Source: Echinostoma caproni (taxonomy: Eukaryota > Platyhelminthes > Trematoda > Plagiorchiida > Echinostomatidae). Taken from it: 64,000 nucleotides of DNA. Location: NCBI GenBank assembly GCA_900618425.1, contig UZAN01039729.1:16969-80968 (forward strand), given 5' to 3'. The notes beneath the pieces are model-generated. The model saw only the letters and a list, made by a program, of their open reading frames with translations. It was not told where the DNA came from and ran no database searches. Each line of letters opens with the position of its first letter. Within the stretch, counting starts at the first letter, position 1. This document shows, one piece after another, positions 23,640 to 35,144 of the stretch. The position numbers and the translations under genes are program-made.

Positions 23640-24010
23640 GACCAAGACATCATGCAGATAAGACAGCCCGGATTAATTTATACCTCTTTGTTAAAGACCC
23701 CGGACAACATAGTGAGCTCCATTCTGTCTTTTGATGCAACTGCTTTCGGAATTCCTGGCCCAACTACTCAAACTCGACGTGTCACTGAGCAGTTATGATT
23801 CCAGTTGCCAGTGGGGTGCTTTAAGGCTCCACCTTGTTGCACTGTTGTTTATGGTCTATGTTGACGAACTCTGAGAGCTATAGCCTTCATGTTCCTCATT
23901 TGTGCTGGTGACAATAAACTGGCGCACGGTTTGAAGTCCTTAGGATTGCAGTCTGCTGTTGATAGTGATGGTTGTGGATCTGCTCGTTCAGTGAATGCAC
24001 AGTGCTTTTG
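23640..24010 (+). pseudogene. Very decayed LINE reverse-transcriptase stretch
   Basis: Reading the plus strand with frame changes gives a SGVLxGS-like block (about 23810), then VYVDEL, RAIAFMFLICAGDNKLAHGL and LQSAVDS (about 23855-23975). This resembles the region around the FADD active-site box of CR1/Jockey reverse transcriptases, here with AGD in place of ADD. Several stops and shifts are present. The call rests on motif order alone. Confidence 0.4.
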
Positions 24011-24299
24011 TTATTTTCCTGCTGATAGAGCGTGCTGAATCAAATTTAAGCTGCATCTTTCAGAATTTGACTTTACAAAAGCCACTGTGCCAGAAAAACC
24101 TAGAAGTTTTAGAAATAACACCAAAGGGGTTTACTTGTGACCACGGAGCGTTCTGCGGACGAATAGAGAGATGTTTTTCGACCATCAGTGGACGTCTCCA
24201 GATTACTGGACACTTTCCGTATCAACTGGAGTACCAAGGCGCAAGGACATATCCATGCACGGCTAATAAGTTCTTCAGGTTGGAATGAGTACAAGCGTC

Positions 24300-26440
24300 A
24301 CCACCAGACCAAGTGTCAGCCTACCTAGGACCACCTACAAATGTTACCTACAGAATACCACGTTGGTCCCAGATACATATCGCTCCTGGGTAAGATCCTT
24401 AGGGGTGCCATAGGTCCCGAGCTTCAGCATTTTTTATTCAACATATGAAACTGTACACAAGCGCACTCTCTCACGTTTCATAAAATCCCGTCAACCGATC
24501 TGCCTCTAGAAAATTGTGAATCCTACTTCGAGCAGCACTGATGGCTTTTGGAGGAATAAGTGCAGTCGGTTTTACTTCTGGAACAAATATGGTTACTTCC
24601 TAAGCTGTAACAAAAGTAAGCACAAATAACCATGTGGACATAGAAGAAAAACACTAACACGGAGAATCAGAAATCAACGTAAGGGTGAACAAATAGCTTT
24701 ACAATAGAACGTGCTTTGAACTACCTCAGAAGTTCCGTTTATTCCTTTGAATTCTGTTTGTCCAGAAGATTGGGACTATTTCCCCTTTAGTTTAAACATG
24801 CACTCAGAAAATTGGAATTCTAACTCAGTCAACGAATGAATCTAATATGGAAACAATGTTAGCTTATGAATAAATGGTTTATCCGACAAGTGATTCCTCT
24901 CCCAAATACACATATCAAACCACAAGCTCATTTTGTCGAACATGACCAGCCTGCACAACAATGGACGCCTTTTGAACATGCTCAAGCTTGAATAGGTAAA
25001 AGTCACTTTACCATCCTCCACTTGCACCATGCCACGGAGCAATGCCGAAGGTAAACAAGATTGTCACCTAATTTTTTGTCATAAATTTATCCGATTTCGG
25101 AAGCTACCGCGTAGCAGTAAGACTTGGAGTCGTCAACTAATTTTCAAACTGGGTTAATCTTTGATAGAATTGGAAGCAACTATTTCCACTGCAGTTTAAA
25201 TGGCCTCGAAAGCGAAGTAGGCAAATTAGGCTGGTTGAACATGTCAGTTTGACGAACGGGATTGCCTGTTTTTTGAATTCCGAATAGGTAGTTAACTGAA
25301 AGTTTTGGGCTTGACCTTGACAACAAAAATATAGAAAATACCCAATGCACTAAAGCCTATAAAGCCTGTTGTGGCACACAAAATGTGTAAAACACTGTCT
25401 CCTCTACCGGCTTCCCAGTGAATAGAAAGAACACAGTTATTGTAAAATGCAAGTAATTCACCTACTCTCCTCACCGTCTGGCGTTAAACTAATCAGTATA
25501 GAAACTGTAACATATGTAATGACAAACATCTAAGATGAGTGTGAAGTATATTGCTCGGGCCATGTAAATATAAAAGGATTGGAGGTGTGGTTAGGGCTGA
25601 GCAAATGCCAAGGTGAGGAGACAGTGTACATTGAATGTTCCTGTGCACCTCTGGATTGATTTGTATGTTGCGATTCGATTCAATTCACTAAAGGTTGCCA
25701 AATTTGGAATGCGGTTACTGAATACGACTTTTAACGATTGCGTCGGGTTACTTTGGTGACCGGTTTTTGATATCGGACAGTTCTATTATCGTCTTTTTTA
25801 TTTCTGCTCTCCGATTGGGATTGCAGTCATCAATTGGAACAAATTGGGACAATGTCGGGTATAACAAGTGATGGGAACAGATAACTGAGTGGTTGTTAAA
25901 CTAAACGACGTCACACACCGAACTGATACAGTCAAAATATAATAAGATATTCGAAAGTATACACTGCACGATACAAGATAAAAACTGATCCAAAAGTTGA
26001 TAAGTATAGTGTTACATAAGCGTAATCGGAAATTATTGGCATTTCGAGGAGCAATATTAATCGCAACACACAAACCACCCTGTGCGTTCACAAAACACTA
26101 TACCCACACTGCCCTCTCGCCTACTCCAACTGTAATCAGCCTGCCTATGTCTTTATAATCACGACCGATTTCTTGAATTTTGCGCTCTCTTTCACTTTTG
26201 TCTCATTTCTTTATTAACGAAACGTGCAAGTTAACAATCAATAAGCTATTGATTATGCTGACTCCCGCTAAGGAAAACGTTCGAAGTTAGAAAATGCATA
26301 GAAGACTACTATTCACCACCTTACTTCACTTCACTATCCGAAGCGACTGAGTAGTGTCCGTTATCGGAAGCAGGTATGTATGAAATCCCTCTATAGTTGT
26401 AAAACTGCACCAGACATCACCTGACGGCACAATGCAGCCA
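24300..26440. other. Unassigned DNA
   Basis: No convincing gene or element. TTAGGGCTGAGCAAA near 25590 resembles one mariner terminal repeat in this window, but it is a single short match. Confidence 0.4.
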
Positions 26441-26499
26441 CAAGATATATTTTAATTTAGATGACTTNCTTTATTTGTTTGTGTATTTCTGACATACTC

Positions 26500-26595
26500 T
26501 ACGCAGACCACTGAAACATCATTGTCCCGTTTGGCTCGGTTATAGTATGGGCTAGGGTTCCAACGCAGATTCGAACCTCACGAATAACTGTGGGT
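26500..26595 (-). repeat. Possible hammerhead-SINE head (copy F)
   Basis: On the minus strand a good B-box-like GAGGTTCGAATCTGC (26579-26565) is followed by a segment that loosely follows the ribozyme block of the other copies (CCGAGCC, AAAC, GGGACAATG). The core motifs CUGANGA and GAAA are both lost. An isolated N lies nearby at 26468. Confidence 0.35.
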
Positions 26596-26599
26596 TGTT

Positions 26600-29125
26600 A
26601 TTAAACGTTGAGAGCATGAAAACACACTGAAGGAATCGGCATCACCTTTACACTGCGTTTCGGGTGCCGCTGAACGAACTTTGGTTGAATCTGTTTGAAT
26701 GGTATGCCTGGACAATCTACACTCGTTTTGCGTTTGAGTGAACCGGAATTGACTTAGTAGACAATTTTCATCCTGATGAAACTTACAAGTGGTGAATAAT
26801 TGTTTTACCCCTCTGTGGTGCGTTTATCAGATTTTAGCTTCATTGAGTTTGAAACAAAATTGTAGATGAATCATCGCCAAATTTATAGACCTATCGAAAT
26901 AGATTGCTTTATAAAATGTTGGAAAGAAAAGATGCCAAACTATGCGGATATGCATTCTATCATTTTTCGCATGGTGTGCAAAAACCTCGGGGTTCTAACC
27001 ATTGCTGCTTTGTAATATCATTCTGTTAAAAATGTGGTGACCAGTGGATCTGATATTTCACTGGTGATTAACTACCCTTTCTGATGGTGATAATTGTTGA
27101 GTTTCTGCTTTTAACTCGTGGTAATTCCGAATATATCACGTGATAGTCGAGTTTGCACGAAGATGCAGTGCTACTGTTTTAAGAAAACGAACTGCGCTAC
27201 CAGTTTCCCTTTTGGTCAATTATTCGAAGCATTAGATACGATTGAGCAATGTCACCGTTGTCCGTTTTCCTTTTCAATGGGAGCAAGCAATAAGCTTTCT
27301 CCCTTTGTGATTCGATTTCTGTCATTGAGTGATGGTTACAAATGGAAAACATAATGAGGTTTAAAAACTATGGGAAACACTCCACCCCACCCCACCTCCA
27401 CAAGGACAAATGTTCCCGGAATCTAAGGTAATCAGGTTTTCGAAAACAGCGAGTAGGTTCACGAAGATCGTTGTTTATCATACATCCGTGCTACTTAAAA
27501 TCTCGCTACCCATCGACGAAACCAATCATAAGGACGTTGACTGTAAACATCAGATTGCCCAAATTTTGAGGCCATTCTTAACTGCATGTACTTGGGAATT
27601 CACGTTTGTCTTGATTATTGATGTGGACTATTGTGCCTGACTGAAACAGTTCACAGGCTATCCCCAATAAATGTGATTAGGTTTGATTCTACATTTTCAC
27701 AAAAGTTCTATTGAATGAACAAGCCTGAGAGGACCTTTGTCGAAGCTGTTTAATCCTTTCATCATACCTAAAGTTGGAACTTACGAAGAAAATCACCGAA
27801 TCGCCGCCTGGCTACTCATAGATATTCACAAATTTACACAATACCAATAAAAGTAAGACACTTCCCGAGACTGATATCTCGAAACAACACACACATATGC
27901 ACATAGAGAGAAACTTCAACAGGATAAGAACAGACCCGGAAGTTGAAGATCAAAGTGGCCGCACGAACGAATGCAAGTTCCTCGTATCAAATTGCGATGA
28001 TTTGTTATGTGGATTCCTTTTATTTTGAAGATACTCGTCCACCCACAATATGTGCACACATGCATGCACACAAATGAGAAGAAAAAGACGGTAATTGTGA
28101 ATACATATATTGAATCCTCTATATCTTCTCCCTCTTAATAACGGTTACTCTTCATGTCAACCCACAAACGTTATTGAAAGTTCCATTGCACACCGGCTTC
28201 CACCCACCCCTTGTCTGGATTGAAGTAGTTACAGTCCCCACCTTCACCCTTCGGTCATCCGCATCCAAAATCCATCCTGGACATAAACAAGTACACACAT
28301 TTGTAGGTGAATGGCACACATGGAGGGCCACTAGTCTGGTGATAAATCGGTGGTGGTTTCATTTGTGTGCGTGTATAAATGTTTTTTTTTCGTTTTATTT
28401 TTTATTTTATTTTGTGTATGAACAAAATGTGACACACGATTGAAATATTTTCACACAGCTCATTCAAACAAACAAGTTCATTTTCAAACGATTCGGTATT
28501 GTGTCCGTTAGATAGGTCTGAACAGACCAATATTTGTTCAGTCGTTTTAACTTGCCTCATTCTGAACCGAACAGCTACATTATGCGATGTTTAAAGTCGA
28601 TAAAGTGTTCATTCAGATTGAAAAAGGAGGTGGCTTTGCACTGAAGCAACTTCGATGACTTTGAAATTTGTTCACTGTTTCGATCGCTTGAACAGCTTGG
28701 TTCATGTGATTTGTATTTTGAACTGCACAGTTGGTTCACCTAGTCTACAAGCTGTGTGTGTGATACCTTGGTCGTGTAAAGAGTTACAAGATAAGTGAGT
28801 AACTTATTTGCTAATCTTTCCCATTTATTACAAGCTGAACAGAATGGTTATCATCTCAATACGTTTATGGATTCCACTGTTCAAATGATATTTATTGAAG
28901 AGAGAGCACAGAAACGTAATGAAAACGAACTGTTGTGTATATGAAAGATTGTCTTCCAAACTCAGGCTGCAGAATTTGGCATTCCCAGCGATTGAAATAT
29001 CAGCCTACCCCCGAACAAATATGGCTACATTAGTGGCAAGTTTGAACAGCTCTTGTTATCGAGAATCTGTTCAATCAACTCAGAGTTAATTAAAACTCAA
29101 CGGGATTTTGGATTTCACATAGATC
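26600..29125. other. Unassigned DNA
   Basis: No recognisable exon, RNA or transposon core; short T-rich and CA-rich tracts only. Confidence 0.4.
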
Positions 29126-29129
29126 GGAA

Positions 29130-29582
29130 ATGTTTCTAGAGCTTATTTACAAATTTCGTGTGCTGACAGAGATGGACCGCCAATTCAGTTCCGCACAGTT
29201 GGCTTGGTTCCGTCACACTATCGGTCCAGTTACCCTACGCGTCATGAATAGATTCATGCACAGTCCGGATGGGGGCAGTGCAGATTCGCAGGTGATTATG
29301 TCGAAGAGGGAGTGGTACTGTTTTGGTGAATCTGACGAGACTTATGAACGATTCATTGTCAACCAGCGGAGGCAGCAGCTTATCACTGGACCGCCCGTGC
29401 AGTTTCGGTGCATGTCTAGAAGAAAGTCTAATAAGGGACCGAATTGTCAAAGACGACGAAGACGAAAAAAGAGAAAGAAGGAGAAATTCCAAATACTGCG
29501 AATGAGGGTGTTGAAATTGGTGCACAAGAACTGCAGCGAAAAATGCCAACGATGGGGGAAGACAGCGCAATCTTCATCCTGA
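29130..29582 (+). CDS. Unrecognised 150-codon open frame, possible exon
   Basis: This is the longest non-repetitive open frame in the window. The first hundred residues look protein-like (QLAWFRHTIGPVTLRVMNRF, REWYCFGESDETYERFI, RRQQLITGPPVQFRC); a second Met lies at residue 15. From about residue 100 it becomes Arg/Lys-rich (RRRRRKKRKK), while the overlapping +2 frame (29444-29659) becomes Lys/Glu-rich, so the true frame may shift or splice near 29440. GTTTCTAG just upstream (29130s) could be an acceptor. I do not recognise a family and no membrane segment is evident. It may be a single exon, part of a decayed retrogene or chance. Confidence 0.3.
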   Translation: MFLELIYKFRVLTEMDRQFSSAQLAWFRHTIGPVTLRVMNRFMHSPDGGSADSQVIMSKREWYCFGESDETYERFIVNQRRQQLITGPPVQFRCMSRRKSNKGPNCQRRRRRKKRKKEKFQILRMRVLKLVHKNCSEKCQRWGKTAQSSS

Positions 29583-29664
29583 AGCGGACAGATATGCCAA
29601 CGATGATCACGAAGAAAAACTTTCAAAAGAAGAAGGATGTGTTGGAATGTATTGTTTGAATTGA

Positions 29665-32550
29665 TCGTTTGTTTTACTGCATCAACTGTGTTTTTATCAT
29701 TGGTCCGTATACGACTTTAATTTTGCCCACCGAACAATCTGATTCGTGTCCAGTGGACTAGAGAAAATATACCTAGAACATCTCCTGAAGAACCAATTTT
29801 CGACACAGTATCATCACATTCATGTAGTTCTATTCCCAGTTTGTCATTGGTTGCTTAAGTCCCGTTGATCCTATCGATCGATTCCGTCTGTTTGTTGTTG
29901 TTCAGGGACCAAGTGTGTTGTCACAGTGAATCGTAGTTTGCTTTTTGGTCAATTGTCAATCTTGGACCAAGTTCAAACTTTGTCCAAATTGGTTTTAGTC
30001 GGTTTCTTTCTGAAATGGTGCTTGATTTGCGGTATTATTCATATGCAGATAGACGTAGAACTCATTCACTCCTAGATAAGAAAGCTGTGATCACCTAGAA
30101 GTTCTCCGCCAAACACCGATTCCATACATGACTGAACCGGTTTGAATTAGCTCAAACCACATCTAAGAAAGAAATGTTTCGAGCTCNCTCGAAGAACCTT
30201 CAAACAAACATCCGCATCCCACAATTATTTCAACGTTACATTAAAAATGGAAGGTAGTGCAAACGTGTGACCTCCTGTATGCCTGTCTATCTGTCTCCCT
30301 GTTTTGTTTGTTAAGCCGTATTTAGGTGTTTGAAAGATGGATTCTTTGCACTGACAATCGTCAGCTGCAATCCAGATTCACCCTAGAAGTAGATAACAGC
30401 AAGTGATGGTCAAAACTAATTCCAGACCTCCTACAAATATACAGTGTGAAATGGCTCAGTCATTGTCTATCTATTTCAATCTTAAGTCATTATTTTTTTC
30501 AAAAAAGGAGTACCAAATCATTGCCTCTAGCGTGCTTGTGGAAATTGCGTATACCAGCACAAGTTCACCGAAGTGTCATTAAGTAAATGAATGTGGTTTG
30601 CAGAATCAATACAATGCAGTCCAAAACGATTGACAAAATGGGTACTCCTTGCTGCAGCACGTGAGTGCTTGACTGTAAAATAATTCTATAGTAGAAGTAA
30701 TACAGGGAAAGATAGAGAAACACAGAGGCAGTAAAACCGGGTTAAACAGAACGAAACATGTAATATGAAACAGGTCTTGTGGAATTTCATAAAAGAACCG
30801 GGATTTTTGGTCAAAAATTCTTAATTGTTTGTTTGAGGGTTTTGGAAATATATACCAAATCCACTGTTCTGCTTTTGCTTCGAGATATCGTTAGAAACTA
30901 GAAACTATTTAACTAAGAGAGGGTTCAGCCACTACACACCTACAATGCGAATGTTACCACATCACACCAGCACGTGCAAATTTACAGTGGATTTATAGAA
31001 TTTAAGCGAATGAACCAAAGAATGATGAACAATCAGGCTGAACATCGAAGGGGGTTATCACCAAGTTGATTAGTATTGCGTAAGTAAAACGGGAAAGTAT
31101 TGGGTGACGTAGTAATTTAAAACATTTCGCGCCATTTTAAACAATACTAGACCCAGCCCAGGACTAGTTACGTCAGGAAAGGTGAACATCTTTGCTAACG
31201 CCAAGAATTTTCCCCATTTTTCGGGATCCTCAATTTACTTTGGAGTAACCTTTATGCCCTGCTTCAACCAAACGTGTTATTTTGCGCATACGACAATCTG
31301 TCTGATGAACTCTCCGATGCACTTTTTCACCCCATTGAGAAATCTCTTTCAGCGATTCTGACAGCATGGAGTTGAAATGTATACGACAAGGGGTTGTTAT
31401 GCGACCTCACCAAATCTTTCTCTAAGACGTGTGTCAAGATTCCGACGTGCAATGGGCACTCGAAGCTGTACTAACCGTGTGAAGCGCAATGCGTTTGTCA
31501 CGGTATTATTTTACATTTACAGTCATACATGTTGTTCAATAGTGATCATGAAATAAACTTAGAGAAGGAGCATATGTGGGATATTCCTGGTTATCCTCCA
31601 TTGGAAAAACGTCGGAACATCTGTTGGATAACAGATCGTTTCATAGTAAAATAGCCACAAAGTCGAGTGAGCATTTGCAAATGTGCCACCTGAAAAACGG
31701 TGGATAGACTGAATAAATGTCAGTTCATGGAAACAAAATGTTGTTCATCTAACCAGTGATTACTTCAAAAAGAAGATCGTCCAAAGAATGCCTCCGTTGG
31801 TGATCGACAATCAAATCGAAACATTTTCTGCCTCCGCCTACCAATTTTTCGATTTGGTTTATTTATTCTAACAAAAAGCTACCTAATTTAGTTCATAATA
31901 ATATTTCACTGGTCAGTTGACGAATTCAAACCAAGACTAACGGGGAATTGCAAAACTCCTAGTCAAGAAAATAACTGACTAATGATGGAGAAAAGTGCGA
32001 TTGATTTCAAGGGCAAACATCATGTGAATATCTCCCCTGTTCAACAACGTATTGTGTTGCGAGGTAGACAGCCCCGTGTTGCCCGTTCCCTAAAATGTTC
32101 TGCACAGTAAGTTTTTTTCCTACCTCGTGGTGTTTACCCTTGTGAAAAAATGTTGATCGGTTGGATCACTCATTACCTTGGCTGATCGATCGACTTAAGA
32201 CGTGCTTTTCATTTTCCACTTGAATATATAGACAAAACGATTGCATATTCTTATTCTTATTCAGCCTTTACTCCATGTGAGGTCCATCGTTCCTCTCTAA
32301 ATTGTGATGGGATTTCAACAATACCATGCGAAGGCCGACACGATTTCCTGAACATATGGTGACAAAATGAATTTTCACGGAGTGGAACGCAGACAAAAAA
32401 TTACAACAGCGAGACGCTGTGCATAGCAATTAGCATGGAAATTAACAAAGACTTTCTTTGATTCGTGTAAGCATTACAAAAATTGTGATTATTTAGCGAG
32501 TAATTCAATCATTGAACATTTAAGGTCATATAAATACTACTCATAACGCA
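29665..32550. other. Unassigned DNA
   Basis: No clear element. Between about 31240 and 31440 one plus frame reads NLSDELSDALFHPIEKSLSA, which could be a LINE remnant, but no catalytic motif supports it. Isolated N at 30187. Confidence 0.35.
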
Positions 32551-32559
32551 CCTGTGCAT

Positions 32560-33160
32560 CAAAGATGAGTTGACTAGTCGATCTGCTACTGCTTCCATCT
32601 ACAAAGCTTTATGCCCGCTTCAACAGTATCCAATGAAGGGAACCACCTTGCTTTTCCGGTTGAACTTCCCAAGATTCTGAATGACCTCAAAGGCAACTAG
32701 GCATAAGACCCTGATTCTTCCCATCCCGTCTGGCTGAAAATGTGTACGGAAAATGTTGCATTACTTATTTACGAGATGTTCTGTTTGAGTATTTCCTACG
32801 GAAGTTTATGTGATTGCTTAAGATTTTCAGAAATAAAGAATAAAAGTTTTGACTGATTGTGTGTACGTCATTGCTATAGAAAGTTCTAAAACGAACGATT
32901 TCAAACCGATTGGTCTTAATCTATGATGGTCGTTAACATCTGAAGCTTGCTTAGAAATCTCTTCTTTTCATGCAGTCATCCACACTGTCCGTTTGGTGAC
33001 TTTCTTACTAACTAAAGGATCTTGCATCATTCGTCTAGTTTTCCTAGATTTCGTCGAAGTTCTCTGGGTCACTTGATTCTGGTATTCCTATACATCTTTC
33101 GGCCTGCGAACTGGGAATTCCTGTGCTGCATGTCATTACGAGTTACTTCTCATACCGGAA
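32560..33160 (+). pseudogene. Very decayed LINE reverse-transcriptase 5' region
   Basis: In changing frames the plus strand reads ILNDLKGN then DPDSSHPVWLK (about 32675-32740; the family pattern is PDGLHPxxLK), DFKPIGLNL (about 32900), KGSCII (about 33015-33035) and SLDSGIPIHL (about 33070-33100). The order and spacing follow the fingers/palm part of CR1/Jockey-type reverse transcriptases. There are multiple stops and no active-site box. Confidence 0.45.
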
Positions 33161-33259
33161 TTATTTTATTTTTTGCAACGCTAGAAATTTCTTTTATTAT
33201 CTGTGTGCCTGGGGTATTTGCTAAGGTTCTCTTTTGTCCTCTCCATTATTTTTAGCTGT

Positions 33260-34730
33260 ACCTTCTCAACCCACCCAACTTTATCACTTGCAAACAAGCT
33301 TATGACGCTACCATTGGGTGTACCTTGACTGACCTTGACAGTTTTCTTCACCTCCGGGAATCGCTAAAACAATTTTCAGGGTTCATTGACCGTCATTCTA
33401 CGACTTCAAGTTAAAGATGTTTGTCAATCAATAAATTTGCGGCAGCCCGGATTCTTTCGCTTTATTGTACTCTTTTACGGTATTTTCCGCGGTCTGTTAG
33501 ACGAAGATTATAGTCTCATTTCTTTATCCATTACATTTCTGTTCCCTTGCACGTGATTTTCTCTACGCGGTCTTCGTTTAGTCTATTGCCTGCAGGCATT
33601 TTGATGCGCGTCATCGACTCATCTGCTGTCTCCATGTCCATCTTGACTAATGTGTATCTCATCTGCGTACTTGTTCAAAATGAAGGCTTCTTCCTTGTTG
33701 CAAGTCCTACCAACTTGGCGCTTTTCTCTGTATCATCTGTATCTTATTAAATCAAACATCTATCATTAGGGACCTCATAAAGCCCCTGTCTCGTCAGTAA
33801 TCTGTTTTATCATCTTCTAATCGTTTCATGTACATTTTGCTGCGTTTTATCTCGTTATTGACTTCGCTGACCTCAAATTAAAATAGAGGAGGTCCGCAAC
33901 ATAAATCGAATGCATTTCCACGACACTGTACAAAAAAAACACCGAACAAATGGCGCTCTTCGGTGGGCTGGTTGATTAGAGAGTCATATAATGGTTATGC
34001 GAATCAAATCCTTTTGTACAACAAATTCCGAAATTAGCTTGGTGCTCTTTCTGAACATATCGTCTCTCGTTCATTTCAAGACTGACGTTTAACTTGAGGT
34101 GAATATCTGAAAACCTCGATTCGGGAGCAGTCTACTGGTTAGCTAGAAGTGGCTTTCGGATGAACTTAATCAAATTTATCGATTGTGTGCCGAATAATCA
34201 TCTCAAAAACGATGAAGCGGTCCTTATCAAGTTACTGATTGCTTGCTTGATAATATTCCATGTATTATCAGAAAGAATGTGCGATCCTTGCACCTCCAAT
34301 CACATTCTGGCAAGGTTTTCTGATTTTGTCTTAACGCGAACCATTCCATAACTTGGAATCAATAGATGCCACCATACTTGACATACACATAATGGCCTCC
34401 AGCTTTGTCAGCAACGAAAACGCTATTTCAAGCTAGTTCGGTCCCATAAACTGAGGGAATTTACCAATCCCACGGAAAGCGGAGATTCAAAACCTAGACA
34501 ACAAGTGGATACTGTAACTATAATACAACCCAATGGACTGCTGAGTACTTGATTATTTTCTCGTTGAACATCATTCAAAACAATAATACGTAGCCGATTT
34601 TCTAAAGAAAAATTGAAGGTGAAGCAGCTTATGTTAGTACACCTTCATTTTCCGTTCACAGCATGCCTGATAGAGAGCACGGAGATAATTCAAACAATAA
34701 TCGTTTTTTACATGAGAAAGTAATGAAGGA
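33260..34730. other. Unassigned DNA
   Basis: Nothing recognised beyond short random open frames. Confidence 0.4.
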
Positions 34731-34737
34731 TCTGATT

Positions 34738-34920
34738 TAATTTCAAAGACGGAATTTGTCGTGTATGGAGCAAATGAAGCGTGAAATGAAAGCTAGAAAG
34801 CACTGGGCAGCTGTGTCGACCAGGTTTGGTTTCATCAGCAATGCAAAACCACCCACTCTACTAGGAATCAAACCCGAGACATCACAGGCAAAACCATAAC
34901 CATTTGGCCACCGGGCCGCT
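34738..34920 (-). repeat. tRNA-headed SINE with hammerhead motif (copy C)
   Basis: The most complete copy by layout. On the minus strand: A-box-like TGGCCAAATGG (34910-34900), B-box-like GGGTTTGATTCC (34875-34864), a GCATTG stem I strand, CTGATGA (34838-34832) with the canonical sequence, a possible ACCA/TGGT helix II, then CGACAC (34818-34813) where the ribozyme needs CGAAAC. Eight bases later CAGTGC can pair with GCATTG to close stem I. The cleavage triplet position reads GCC. The tail contains CATACACGACAAATTCCG and ends near TTGAAAT. A core base change and the wrong triplet make self-cleavage unlikely. Confidence 0.65.
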
Positions 34921-35054
34921 GATTACACCGCTTTTCATTTTCCATTTACACTATATAGCGCAACTCACCTATGCGGGTCTGTTGGGGGCAACGTGCGTTG
35001 CTCATCTCAACACTAGTCTGCGGGTTTATGACTCGAAAACGTGGAAACTTTCAC

Positions 35055-35140
35055 AATCAAGTCGAAACAGCTGTACAGTGCTTTTCAAGTCACGCTTCAT
35101 TTGCTCTATACACGACGAATTCCCTCATTGAAATAATTGG
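35055..35140 (+). repeat. Hammerhead-SINE 3' half (copy D), inverted to copy C
   Basis: The plus strand carries the 3' half of the same element: CGAAAC (35063-35068), AGCTGTAC, AGTGCTTTT, then CACGCTTCATTTGCT and ATACACGACGAATTCC, matching the minus strand at 34820-34750. Here the GAAA core and a permissive GTA triplet (35073-35075) are kept, but the CTGATGA half is missing upstream. Confidence 0.6.
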
Positions 35141-35144
35141 TTTT

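Noticed and set aside
25585..25605. TTAGGGCTGAGCAAA as a mariner terminus
   Set aside because: The match is short, lacks the TTCCGGATGC continuation, and there is no partner end.
31200..31450. Possible reverse-transcriptase remnant (NLSDELSDAL frame)
   Set aside because: Only a helical-looking stretch, without any catalytic or fingers motif.
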